NCBI RefSeq assembly: GCF_900215625.1
Contig: NZ_OBEK01000005.1
Coordinates: 145,583-209,582, forward strand
Direction of reading: 5' to 3'
From: Terribacillus aidingensis
GTDB taxonomy: Bacteria; Bacillota; Bacilli; Bacillales; Amphibacillaceae
Length of the DNA stretch: 64,000 nucleotides
Positions 25,450 through 34,354 of this stretch are shown piece after piece. The position numbers were made by a program, and so were the translations under genes. The notes under the pieces were generated by a model. That model ran no database searches and was not told the DNA's origin. It worked only from the letters and a program-made list of their open reading frames with translations. The stretch's first letter is position 1. Every line of letters starts with the position of its first letter.

Positions 25450-25505
25450 CCTCATTCGGGCTTCTGTATTAACTGTATTAGTTATAATAGTACACTTGAT
25501 ACATC
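25450..25505 (-). promoter_or_regulatory. Likely operator/promoter region of the GntR operon
   Basis: The minus strand has repeated elements AGTGTA, TGTATC, AGTGTACT and a tandem TAATACAG-T-TAATACAG just before the gntR start. TGTA...TACA half-sites are typical of YtrA-type operators. Exact boxes cannot be fixed by eye. Confidence 0.45.
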
Positions 25506-25553
25506 AGAGTATACACTACCCTTTTCCAGTTGAAAAGCACTTTTACAAAATAA

Positions 25554-25587
25554 ATAAAAAGCCAGATCATAAGATCTGACTTTTTCA
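25554..25587 (-). terminator. Terminator of the catalase gene
   Basis: AAAAAG-C-CAGATC-ATAA-GATCTG-A-CTTTTT stem-loop with a single internal mismatch and T tract on the minus strand. Confidence 0.82.
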
Positions 25588-25592
25588 AGTAC

Positions 25593-27236
25593 TTAATATG
25601 GATCCGAGGCGCGGCTTTCTTCTTTCGCCTGTTCAACGCCTTCATCCGACGTTGTACTTCCGATCGGCCCATTACTCATATTCTGTTCGTAGTTTTTCAG
25701 TCCTTCCGCTACACGCTGGCCGTAATCCGGATCAGCTTTAGTGAAGTTCTCAATCATTTGATTTTGTATTTCTTTCTTACATGTTCCGAGTGTATTGACA
25801 AGATTCTTAATCAACTCGTCACGTTCCCAATCGTTGAGACGGCGGTATGTTTCACCCGCTTGTCCAAAATTGTTCGGTCTGTCGATCGCTTCCTTCTTCA
25901 CTTCACCTTCTACATAAGGTGTATGCTCCGGGTATTTTTTAGGTGCTTCGTTCAACCCGTTCATGATAGAAGGTTCGTAATTCACATGCGGGTTCTGTCC
26001 TTTACCTGTATCAACGCGGTACTCCATTTGGCCGCCGCGCTGATTTGTTGCCACATGCTTCTTAGGTGCATTAATCGGAAGCTGTAAATAGTTCGCTCCT
26101 ACCCTGTAGCGCTGTGTATCCGAGTAAGAGAATGTACGTCCTTGAAGCATCTTATCGTCGGAGAAATCCAGACCATCAACAAGTACACCTGTACCGAATG
26201 CTGCTTGCTCTACTTCAGCAAAGTAGTCTTCTGGATTGCGATCCAGCACAAGCTTACCAACTGGTACCCACGGGAATTTATCTTTGTACCACAGCTTCGT
26301 GTCATCAAGCGGATCGAAGTCTAACTCTGGATGATCGTGATCCTCCATTATTTGTACATACATTTCCCACTCTGGGTAATTACCTTCTTCAATTGCTTCA
26401 TATAAATCCTGCGTCGCATGGTTAAAGTTCTTTCCTTGGATTTCCTGTGCTTCTTCCTGTGTCAGGTTTTTGATTCCTTGTACAGGCTCGAAATGGTATT
26501 TCACAAGCACCGCTTTTCCTTCGCTATTTACCCAGCGGTATGTATTAACACCGGAGCCTTGCATTTGACGATAGTTGGCAGGAATTCCCCACGGCGAAAA
26601 CAAGAACGTAATCATATGCGTCGCCTCAGGAGTTTGGGAGATAAAATCGAAAATCCGCTCCCCATCTTGAACATTTGTCACTGGGTCTGGCTTGAAAGCA
26701 TGGATAAGATCCGGGAATTTAACTGCATCTCGGATAAAGAAAATCTTCAAGTTGTTTCCAACCAAGTCCCAGTTGCCGTCCTCCGTATAAAACTTGATAG
26801 CAAATCCACGCGGATCACGCAATGTTTCGGGAGAATGGGTCCCATGCGTTACCGTTGAGAAACGCACAAATACTGGCGTTTTCTTCCCTTTCTCCTGGAA
26901 AAGCTTTGCCCGTGTGTACTTGCTGATTGGTTCGTCACCAAAAGAACCATACGCCTCAAAGTAACCATGTGCACCAGCACCGCGGCCATGTACGACGCGC
27001 TCTGGAACACGTTCTCTGTCAAAATGGCTGATTTTTTCGAGGAAATTATAGTTTTCTAATGTTGTGGGTCCTCGATTCCCAACTGTTCGCACATTCTGGT
27101 TGTCCGTTATGGGATGGCCTTGCCTGTTTGTTAATGTTGTGGAAGATTCGTTTTCTGTCATTTTGTCATCCAGTAAGTCTTCGTTTCCTTCCACATTTGT
27201 ACCATGATAGTCTTTTTCATTTTCATTTTCACTCAT
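25593..27236 (-). CDS. Catalase (clade 3-type, KatX-like)
   Basis: 547 residues. Converts hydrogen peroxide to water and oxygen. Active-site His lies in [12 protein letters not shown], the distal Asn in [11 protein letters not shown], and the heme-ligating Tyr in the [14 protein letters not shown] motif. A 50-residue polar N-terminal extension precedes the core, and the total length equals that of B. subtilis spore catalase KatX, so I favour that group over vegetative KatA. AAAGGAGGG precedes the ATG. I see no clear PerR box or SigB promoter upstream. Confidence 0.93.
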   Translation of the reverse strand: MSENENEKDYHGTNVEGNEDLLDDKMTENESSTTLTNRQGHPITDNQNVRTVGNRGPTTLENYNFLEKISHFDRERVPERVVHGRGAGAHGYFEAYGSFGDEPISKYTRAKLFQEKGKKTPVFVRFSTVTHGTHSPETLRDPRGFAIKFYTEDGNWDLVGNNLKIFFIRDAVKFPDLIHAFKPDPVTNVQDGERIFDFISQTPEATHMITFLFSPWGIPANYRQMQGSGVNTYRWVNSEGKAVLVKYHFEPVQGIKNLTQEEAQEIQGKNFNHATQDLYEAIEEGNYPEWEMYVQIMEDHDHPELDFDPLDDTKLWYKDKFPWVPVGKLVLDRNPEDYFAEVEQAAFGTGVLVDGLDFSDDKMLQGRTFSYSDTQRYRVGANYLQLPINAPKKHVATNQRGGQMEYRVDTGKGQNPHVNYEPSIMNGLNEAPKKYPEHTPYVEGEVKKEAIDRPNNFGQAGETYRRLNDWERDELIKNLVNTLGTCKKEIQNQMIENFTKADPDYGQRVAEGLKNYEQNMSNGPIGSTTSDEGVEQAKEESRASDPY

Positions 27237-27359
27237 GCAAAAACCCTCCTTTTACACAGATACTAGCAGTGTGTCCAGATTGGCTGTAATTTATGACGCA
27301 GTTAAAATGGAAAACGCTCCACCGGTCCCGGGAGGAAAGACGCTTTTTAAATCCATAGA

Positions 27360-27394
27360 AAAACCCGCTATAATCAACGATTAGAGCGGGTTTA
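27360..27394 (-). terminator. Terminator of fabI
   Basis: AAACCCGCTATAATC-AACG-ATTAGAGCGGGTTT stem, with TTTTTC next on the minus strand. Confidence 0.85.
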
Positions 27395-27402
27395 CACACA
27401 GA

Positions 27403-28185
27403 TTAGCCGATGCCGATAATATTAAAACCTGCATCCACATAGATGACTTCACCAGTTACACCGCGGGAAAGTGCTCCCATCAAACCAGTCGTCATGTCAC
27501 CAACTTCTTCTGCAGATACATTGCGGCGAAGCGGTGCTTTTTCTTCTACTTTGGAAAGGATCTCATTGAAAGATGGCACGCCTTTTGCAGCCAGCGTACG
27601 AATCGGTCCTGCCGAAATAGCATTAATACGGATATTATCCGGTCCAAGATCATTTGCTAAATAGCGGACACTTGCTTCCAATGCAGCTTTTGCTACACCC
27701 ATCACGTTGTAGCCGTCCAACACGCGATCAGCACCAAGATAGCTCATTGTGACAATTGAACCGCCCTCTGCCATAAGCGGGCGCACTGCTTTTGCAACAG
27801 CCACGAGTGAATATGCACTTGTATCTTGAGCAAATGCATAACCATCACGAGAAGTATCAATGAAATCTCCGTTTAAATCTTCTTTATGTGCATGCGCTAC
27901 AGAATGAACAAGTCCGTGAACTGTTGTAAACTTCTCTTTAATTTCGGCAAATGCAGATGTGATGGATTCATCATCATTTACATCACACTGGATAACTGCT
28001 GCATCCATTTCATTCTTTTCTAGCAGCTTGTTCAGTTTTTTAGCAGAACGCTCTTGGCGGTATGTAAAAATCAGCTTAGCACCCGCTGCGTGCAGCGACT
28101 GTGCAACACTCCATGCGATACTGCGGTCATTCGCAACACCCATGATGACGATATGTTTATCTTGTAATTGCAGAAAGTCCTTCAA
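27403..28185 (-). CDS. fabI: Enoyl-[acyl-carrier-protein] reductase FabI
   Basis: 260 residues from a TTG start with AGGAGGAG upstream. It reduces the enoyl-ACP double bond with NAD(P)H, the last step of each fatty acid elongation cycle and the triclosan target. GVANDRSIAWSVA is the FabI-type glycine motif; the catalytic pair is in GYNVMGVAKAAL (Tyr-x6-Lys) with the first Tyr in MSYLGAD. Ends in GFNIIGIG. Single gene, divergent from a giant membrane protein gene. Confidence 0.96.
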   Translation of the reverse strand: MKDFLQLQDKHIVIMGVANDRSIAWSVAQSLHAAGAKLIFTYRQERSAKKLNKLLEKNEMDAAVIQCDVNDDESITSAFAEIKEKFTTVHGLVHSVAHAHKEDLNGDFIDTSRDGYAFAQDTSAYSLVAVAKAVRPLMAEGGSIVTMSYLGADRVLDGYNVMGVAKAALEASVRYLANDLGPDNIRINAISAGPIRTLAAKGVPSFNEILSKVEEKAPLRRNVSAEEVGDMTTGLMGALSRGVTGEVIYVDAGFNIIGIG

Positions 28186-28275
28186 TTTTTTATTCTCCTC
28201 CTAATATGAACTATCTCGTTCACGTTTTCTACCGCTTATCATAACAGAAAACCGAAATGAAAGGAATGACACTCC

Positions 28276-28304
28276 TTTTCAGACAAGTAGCTCTTCTATA
28301 TAAT
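28276..28304 (+). promoter_or_regulatory. SigA-type promoter of the 1141-residue membrane protein gene
   Basis: TTTTCA (28276-28281), 17-nt spacer, TATAAT (28299-28304), 40 nt before the start codon. Confidence 0.6.
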
Positions 28305-28343
28305 GATACTTGGTAATAAAAACCAGAAGATTGAGGTGACAGC

Positions 28344-31300
28344 ATGTATCCGCCCCCTAATCAATCCGGCGATCTTTTTGAAGAAAGATTGCAGGAATTA
28401 TATCAGCGAGGCTATATCTCTTACGAAACGTACGCATTCACCCTAGAAGGGTACCGGAAAAAAATGGCGTTTGATGCTTCCAAATCCCACTCAGCGCAGC
28501 CTGTACCTCTTACTACTACTTCCATAGAAAGGAAGTTAGCAGCTTCCACACCAGCTGCTTCTGTACATAGACCTCCTGTTCAAAAGCAAAAGAAACAAAA
28601 AACACCCGAACAAATTCGAGAACGCAATCTGACCGTCATACTCGTACTCGGAATTATTATGCTGTTCTTCGGCGGATTGTATCTTGGCACGTCAAACTGG
28701 GGTACCTTCTCTTCCTTAGGAAAAGTGCTGCTGATCAGCTTCATTCCTTTCCTGTTTGCCGGATTGAGTTTTATCAGCTACAAAGTTAAGATTCCGCAGA
28801 CAGCTTTTGCCTTCTTAATACTTGCTGCTCTATTTATTCCGATTGTTATCTTCTCCGCCTCTTATTATCAGCTGTTCGGCAGCTATTTGTCGTTTGGCGG
28901 TGATGGTGCTGCTTTAGTCGGAACTGTGGCAGCATTGGGCTGTACCGCGTTGTACTATGCAGCCGCCGTACGCACGAGCTCGAAAGCATTTATTTGGGTA
29001 ACTTATGCAGGTTTATCAACCACCTTTATATCGGCAATGCTGTACGTTACAACAACGTACAGCGCGTTTCTATTCTGCCTACAGCTAGCGAATTTGCTGT
29101 TACTAGTGTTTGAACGACCTATTCGTAAATCATTTCCTCTTCCATTACTGCAGCAGTATTGGCCTTATTATCTGCAGATGAAGCTTGGTACCGAAGTATT
29201 TATTACAATCGTTCTGATGAGTACCGCTGTTATCTATGATTTAACCTTACTGGTAATTGGTATTAGCGCACTCATTCTGGCAGCTAAAAACTATAGCAAG
29301 TTATACCATTTCGGTTTTATGGTATTCACTTTAATAAGCGGTGTACTGCTTTTATTGGAAATAGATTCTTACTTCAATATGTTCCTCGGACAGTTTCTCG
29401 CACTCGGCTTTACACTTGTGCTGCTATCCTGGCATTTGCCAAGATGGCTGAGGATTGCCTATGAAAGCTTGATTCATAGCATTAACGGTTTTCTTTTTAT
29501 TATTTTCACATCTTTAACCGGTGCATATACATTTGATTGGGCGTATTTGCTTGGTGTCGTATTCCTATTTATTCAATACACAGTCTGGACAATATCCCAG
29601 CGTCATACCCATTACAGTTATCCCAGCACTGGATTGTTCTTCGTCATCACATATTGGCTGCTTCACATGCTGGATACGCCGATTTGGCTGCGAACGAGTA
29701 TTTTTGCAGCGATGGCGTTTCTTGGCCTTGCATATTGCTATATTTGGCCAAGAAGATCCAATTATATTAAGATTTATCACAAAACTGTCAGTTGGGCAGC
29801 CGTCGGGTCAGTTATTCCGCTGCTGCTCGTAAATCACAGCTATGGCTATTATGAAGCAAACAGCTACTTGCTTATGTTAACAGCAGCTGCCGGCTTCTTC
29901 TGTTATCAAAAAGAACATCAGGACGTTGTATTGGTCAGCAAGATTATTACACCTATTAGTTTTATCGCCGCCTTGATTCTAGCCGGTTACCGACTGTATA
30001 TCGAAAGCGATTATTACCAGCAGCACTTTGGTATTCCTGGCCATATGACATGCATTGCACTGATAACTGTGATAGCAGCCCTCTTATTCCGGCGTTATCA
30101 CCATCAGCCGCTGTTTCTGTCATTCTTCCTGACCGGCCAAATCTTCCAGAGCTTAGCTACGATACTAGCGTTTCTAACGTGGGATTTGCCGGCACCGACA
30201 ATTTCCATCGTGTCATTCATCAGTGTTATCGTGCAATTCGCTGCGTTGTATGTGTTCCGCAGAAACACATTGTGGGCATCTGTACTCGTTTCCTTGCTTC
30301 TGGCATATGGATCTCTGCAAAACCTGTTCAACATTTCAGGATCGAATACGTTAACCGCTTATGTACTATTATGCGGAGCAGCGCTGCTGGCAGTCAGCAT
30401 CCTGATTGATCAGAAAGCTAAAGTTGGTTCTTTATATTTCTTCTGGTGCAGTCACATTATCAATCTATTCTCCATCATGTGGGTATTGGGCTTGCAAAGC
30501 TTTGACTCCATCCCGCCAGCATGGCTGATCGTACCATTCCTGCACCTTGCTGTTTCCGCTTCTTATACAAAGCGGACAATCGAAAAAAACACCTTTGCAA
30601 GTGCTGGTATTACTATTTTGTTTCTTATAGCCGTCACACACTTAAGCAGCTATACAGATTTGTCACATCTCATGACAATAGCAGCAGCTATTACGGCGAT
30701 CTGCATAGCCGCTATTTATAAGCTTCTGCCTGGATGGCAGGCATTCTTGAGATTAAGTCTTCTAATTGTATATAATGTAGTTCTTTTGTTTGCAGTGGCT
30801 GAGCTTACCGTTTTGTTTTCGTGGGAAATCGTCCTGCTCTCAATCGTTATCGGCGTTGTTGCTATTTACCAGCAGCATCATTGGCAGCGAATAATCCTGT
30901 CTTCTATCACCTTGCTTTTGCTTTTAGCCATTTCGCTCCTGTACGGAACAATTGGAGAGGAAATCCGCACAGCATACTTACTGCTTGCAGGTGCTGTCGC
31001 ATTAATTGCAACGAGCTTTACGCAATATCAATCGGTTATAGCCGAAAGCGATGCTAAGTTTATATGGGAAAGAGCAGATATCTACCGTATCGGTGCCGTC
31101 GTTTATACAATCGTCGGCAGTCTGACAGGCGTCATGGCCTATCAATCAGGCTGGGCTGAGGTACTGTTCAGTCTGACAGTTCCGGCAATGTTATTTGCCA
31201 TTAGCGTCAATACACACCCAAGGTCTGAGAGGCGTTATGTCAGGTTCGGAGCATTGTTCGCTTGTCTCTATCCGTATATGCTGCTATTGCAAAACCTTCC

Positions 31301-31769
31301 TATTAGTCCGTACCTTTTAACAGAGCTTTATGTTGTACCAATTGCATTGCTGGTGCTCATCATCTTACGGGTCTTCTTCTACGACCCAGACGTAACACCG
31401 CATATTGAGCTGATTTTACTGGCCATCGGATTTGGTATTCTTGTTCTGGATGGATTAGCAAGTATGACAATTTACGATGCTATATCGTTAGGAAGCATTT
31501 CTTTACTCGCTGCAATTGTCGGTTTTATACGAAAGTACCGAGCTTACTTCCTCACAGGAACGATTACAGTTGTCTTCAATCTATTTTTCCAAACACGCCC
31601 ATTATGGGGAAGTGCACCATGGTGGCTCTACTTGATTGGTGCAGGCTTCTTGTTAATCGCATCTGCAAGTTATATAGAATATCAGAAACATAAACACGCC
31701 CGTACAGCGGAATCTATACTTCAAGCAGGTAAGTCAAAATGGAAGCAATGGCTGGAAAAATATAAGTAA
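28344..31769 (+). CDS. Very large polytopic membrane protein (SCO7613 C-terminal / DUF2157-like)
   Basis: 1141 residues, the longest gene in the window. The first 90 residues are soluble, with LQELYQRGYISYETYAF resembling a short SHOCT-like helical motif and then a Pro/Lys-rich linker. From about 97 to 1115 there are some 30 or more hydrophobic spans with almost no loops, followed by a basic C-terminal tail. Similar Firmicutes proteins are annotated as SCO7613 C-terminal domain-containing membrane proteins. No catalytic motif is visible. ATG start with a GAGGTGACAGC ribosome site. Confidence 0.75.
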   Translation: MYPPPNQSGDLFEERLQELYQRGYISYETYAFTLEGYRKKMAFDASKSHSAQPVPLTTTSIERKLAASTPAASVHRPPVQKQKKQKTPEQIRERNLTVILVLGIIMLFFGGLYLGTSNWGTFSSLGKVLLISFIPFLFAGLSFISYKVKIPQTAFAFLILAALFIPIVIFSASYYQLFGSYLSFGGDGAALVGTVAALGCTALYYAAAVRTSSKAFIWVTYAGLSTTFISAMLYVTTTYSAFLFCLQLANLLLLVFERPIRKSFPLPLLQQYWPYYLQMKLGTEVFITIVLMSTAVIYDLTLLVIGISALILAAKNYSKLYHFGFMVFTLISGVLLLLEIDSYFNMFLGQFLALGFTLVLLSWHLPRWLRIAYESLIHSINGFLFIIFTSLTGAYTFDWAYLLGVVFLFIQYTVWTISQRHTHYSYPSTGLFFVITYWLLHMLDTPIWLRTSIFAAMAFLGLAYCYIWPRRSNYIKIYHKTVSWAAVGSVIPLLLVNHSYGYYEANSYLLMLTAAAGFFCYQKEHQDVVLVSKIITPISFIAALILAGYRLYIESDYYQQHFGIPGHMTCIALITVIAALLFRRYHHQPLFLSFFLTGQIFQSLATILAFLTWDLPAPTISIVSFISVIVQFAALYVFRRNTLWASVLVSLLLAYGSLQNLFNISGSNTLTAYVLLCGAALLAVSILIDQKAKVGSLYFFWCSHIINLFSIMWVLGLQSFDSIPPAWLIVPFLHLAVSASYTKRTIEKNTFASAGITILFLIAVTHLSSYTDLSHLMTIAAAITAICIAAIYKLLPGWQAFLRLSLLIVYNVVLLFAVAELTVLFSWEIVLLSIVIGVVAIYQQHHWQRIILSSITLLLLLAISLLYGTIGEEIRTAYLLLAGAVALIATSFTQYQSVIAESDAKFIWERADIYRIGAVVYTIVGSLTGVMAYQSGWAEVLFSLTVPAMLFAISVNTHPRSERRYVRFGALFACLYPYMLLLQNLPISPYLLTELYVVPIALLVLIILRVFFYDPDVTPHIELILLAIGFGILVLDGLASMTIYDAISLGSISLLAAIVGFIRKYRAYFLTGTITVVFNLFFQTRPLWGSAPWWLYLIGAGFLLIASASYIEYQKHKHARTAESILQAGKSKWKQWLEKYK

Positions 31770-32067
31770 AGAAAGTTATTGCCGAGATTCAATGCTGTGT
31801 TTTACTAATTTTACAAATGCTGCATTTAAAGTTGGAGAAACACATATTAAGAGCCTTGCAAAACAAGATTAATTCATCCCAAAAGCGAACGATTAACTCA
31901 TCCATACTTGTTTAATGCAGTCCTCCGACGGCTGCCGCCCGCAGGAAAGCGGAGTGTATTTCCGAAGCGGTGCTCTTAACTTAGTTTCCATGCAAAAAAT
32001 CCAAACAATGCTACTGTTGTTTGGATTTTTGTATAGCTTAAACAGTTATGTTCCAGTCTCTTTACAT
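31770..32067. other. Non-coding stretch with hairpin repeat remnant and terminator
   Basis: No supported gene. At 31939-31970 lies CCGC-a-GGAAA ... TTTCC-gaa-GCGG, an imperfect hairpin resembling short interspersed repeats common in halotolerant Bacillaceae. At 31994-32030 is a terminator. The rest shows no clear structure. Confidence 0.5.
31992..32032. terminator. Bidirectional terminator (membrane protein gene / ptsG)
   Basis: AAAAATCCAAACAA-TGCTAC-TGTTGTTTGGATTTTT, with A and T tracts on both sides. Confidence 0.9.
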
Positions 32068-34164
32068 TTAGTAAGATTCTATTGTCACTTTATTAGCTTG
32101 CTTGATTTTCACTTGTTCACCTTCTCGGAAAATAACTTTTTCTGCCGCTCCCAGGTTAGTGAATACGATTGGTGTTATCACAGACGGGACAAGCGGTTTA
32201 ATCTTTTCTAAATCCGCTTTAAATAACTTTTGACCGACAGTTATTCGCTCTCCTTCTTTTACGAAAACCTCCAAGCCAGCACCTTTCAAATTGACTGTTT
32301 CCAAACCGATATGAATCAGCATTTCCCGGCCATTAACTGCTTGCAGACCGATTGCATGCTTTGTCGGAAAGACATTGATCACTTTTCCGTTAATCGGCGA
32401 AACAACAGTTCCATCTATCGGTTCAATAGCAAACCCGTCTCCCATTAACTTTTCAGAGAAAACGATATCCGGTACATCTTCTAAAGCGCGAAGTGTTCCG
32501 GACATCGGAATAACAAAGACATGCGCACCTGGGTCATTATCAAAGGGACGCTTTATCACATCCTCTTTTGAGTTGGCCACTCCCTGTGTTTGCACAGCTT
32601 CTGCTAGTGTTCTCGGTGTCTTCCCGAGAATAATATCCTGTATCTGCTCTTTCAAGCCTTCTGATTTTGGGCCAAAGATAGCTTGTATGTTATTGCCCAC
32701 TTCCATTACACCAGCTGCCCCCAGTTTTCTCAGTGCTTCTTTATCAACATTATTCTTATCGTTAACCGTGACACGAAGACGAGTAATACACGAATCCAAG
32801 TGCTTAATATTTTCTTTATCACCCATTGCTTCCAACACATGATAAGCGAATGTACCTGAATGAGATCTGCTTCTAATTGGCTCTTTCTCGTCTGCTTTTT
32901 CACGGCCTGGTGTCATGAGATTGAATGTACGGATTGCGAAACGGAATCCGCAGTAATAAATAATTGCAAATACGAAACCAACCGGAAGGATAAGCCACCA
33001 ATCCGTCCGATTTGGCAAGATGCCGTAAAGAAAGAAATCTATAAATCCACCAGAAAAAGTCATCCCGATTTTGACGTTAAGCATGTGCATTGCCATAAAG
33101 GAAAGACCAGCAAACACACAATGTACCGCGAACAGCAGCGGTGCCACAAACAAGAAGGAGAACTCAAGCGGTTCTGTTATACCTGTCAAGAAGCTGGTCA
33201 ATGCTGCGGAACCCATCAGACCAGCGACTATCTTTCTTCTTGCAGGACTTGCTTCGTGATAGATAGCCAAAGCTGCTGCTGGTAAACCAAACATCATGAA
33301 TGGATATTTACCCGTCATGAATGTACCTGCTGTCAGCTCTGATCCGTCTCTGATTTGTTCCATAAAGATTCGCTGATCACCGCGAATTACTTCTCCAGCT
33401 GAGTTTGTATAACTGAAAAACTCATACCAGAACGGTGAATAGAAAATATGATGTAAGCCGAATGGAATCAATGCACGCTCTATGACACCAAATATGAAGG
33501 CGGTCAGTGTCAAATTCGAAGACAACAGCCCGTTCGAAAAGCTGTTTAACACTTGCTGGATTGGCGGCCAAACGACTAGCATTGCTACACCGAGCACCAA
33601 AGCAGCAAGTGATGTGACAATTGGTACGAATCGCTTTCCGGCAAAGAAACCTAGGTATTGCGGTAATTCAATTTTGTAAAATTTGTTGAACATGACAGCT
33701 GCCAGTACGCCGACAATAATACCTCCGAATACGCCCGTTGCGAGCGTAGGTATGCCCAGCATCATCGTGTACGCTGGGTGATTCCCACTAAAGAATGACG
33801 CGCGCTCTATGCTGTCAGAAGGAATGACTCCATTGGCGATTAGCACAGCGCTCATTGTGACGTTCATAATCAGATAACCAATGATTGCCGCAATACCCGC
33901 TACACCGTCTCCATTGGTGAGTCCAATCGCTACCCCTACAGCAAACAACAAAGGCAAATTAGCAAAGACGATATCTCCGGCACTTTGCATAACGGTGGCG
34001 ATCAGCTGCACCCAGGAACTGTTCAAGAATTCAACAGCCATTAATAAATCCGGATTTTGCAGCGCATCCCCTAACGCGAGTAAAATACCTGCAGCCGGCA
34101 AAATGGCAACAGGAATCATAAGCGCCCGACCTATCTTCTGCAAGATGCCGAATGCATTTTTCAT
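32068..34164 (-). CDS. ptsG: PTS glucose transporter subunit IICBA
   Basis: 698 residues in the order IIC-IIB-IIA. It imports and phosphorylates glucose at the membrane. IIC (1-420) has the GITEPLEF substrate motif (328-335); IIB has the phosphocysteine C459 in the CITRLR motif; IIA (about 545-698) has H603 (PTKHAIGLQ) and the phospho-accepting H618 (LIHIGLET). The preceding leader holds a promoter, a GlcT target, a terminator and a consensus cre site, and glcT lies directly upstream. Confidence 0.95.
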   Translation of the reverse strand: MKNAFGILQKIGRALMIPVAILPAAGILLALGDALQNPDLLMAVEFLNSSWVQLIATVMQSAGDIVFANLPLLFAVGVAIGLTNGDGVAGIAAIIGYLIMNVTMSAVLIANGVIPSDSIERASFFSGNHPAYTMMLGIPTLATGVFGGIIVGVLAAVMFNKFYKIELPQYLGFFAGKRFVPIVTSLAALVLGVAMLVVWPPIQQVLNSFSNGLLSSNLTLTAFIFGVIERALIPFGLHHIFYSPFWYEFFSYTNSAGEVIRGDQRIFMEQIRDGSELTAGTFMTGKYPFMMFGLPAAALAIYHEASPARRKIVAGLMGSAALTSFLTGITEPLEFSFLFVAPLLFAVHCVFAGLSFMAMHMLNVKIGMTFSGGFIDFFLYGILPNRTDWWLILPVGFVFAIIYYCGFRFAIRTFNLMTPGREKADEKEPIRSRSHSGTFAYHVLEAMGDKENIKHLDSCITRLRVTVNDKNNVDKEALRKLGAAGVMEVGNNIQAIFGPKSEGLKEQIQDIILGKTPRTLAEAVQTQGVANSKEDVIKRPFDNDPGAHVFVIPMSGTLRALEDVPDIVFSEKLMGDGFAIEPIDGTVVSPINGKVINVFPTKHAIGLQAVNGREMLIHIGLETVNLKGAGLEVFVKEGERITVGQKLFKADLEKIKPLVPSVITPIVFTNLGAAEKVIFREGEQVKIKQANKVTIESY

Positions 34165-34191
34165 CCTTACACCTCCAAGATAATACTGATT

Positions 34192-34206
34192 TGATAACGT
34201 TTACAT
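34192..34206 (-). promoter_or_regulatory. CcpA cre site in the ptsG leader
   Basis: The minus strand reads ATGTAAACGTTATCA, matching WTGNAANCGNWNNCW at every position. It lies between the attenuator and the ptsG start, so CcpA would act as a roadblock or adjust glucose feedback. Confidence 0.65.
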
Positions 34207-34233
34207 AAGGTCGTGAAAAAAGACACGAGAGAT

Positions 34234-34272
34234 AAAATAAGTAACACAAAAAGAATTAAATTCTTCTTGTGC
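34234..34272 (-). terminator. Attenuator terminator in the ptsG leader
   Basis: Minus strand CACAAGAAGAAT-TTA-ATTCTTTTTGTG then TTACTTATTTT. It lies immediately after the GlcT RNA target, as in the B. subtilis ptsG leader. Confidence 0.8.
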
Positions 34273-34282
34273 ATTCTTTTAT

Positions 34283-34311
34283 CCTCATGCCTAATCAAAT
34301 AAGTTACACGT
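34283..34311 (-). promoter_or_regulatory. Ribonucleic antiterminator (RAT) for GlcT
   Basis: The minus strand reads ACGTGTAACTTATTTGATTA then GGCATGAGG. It closely matches the known ptsG RAT of B. subtilis. GlcT bound here would stop the downstream terminator forming when glucose is present. Confidence 0.85.
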
Positions 34312-34326
34312 ATAAATACCATGCAC

Positions 34327-34354
34327 ATTATATTTTATTGGTCAAACGGTACAA
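34327..34354 (-). promoter_or_regulatory. ptsG promoter overlapping the glcT stop
   Basis: Minus strand: TTGTAC (34354-34349), 16-nt spacer, TATAAT (34332-34327). The -10 box contains the TAA stop of glcT. It places the transcript start just before the RAT. Confidence 0.75.

Noticed and set aside
28301..28319. FapR-like operator (TTATTACCAAGTATCATTA on the minus strand) near fabI.
   Set aside because: Only about 11 of 17 positions fit, it is barely palindromic, and it lies over 100 nt from the fabI start, overlapping the promoter of the opposite gene instead.
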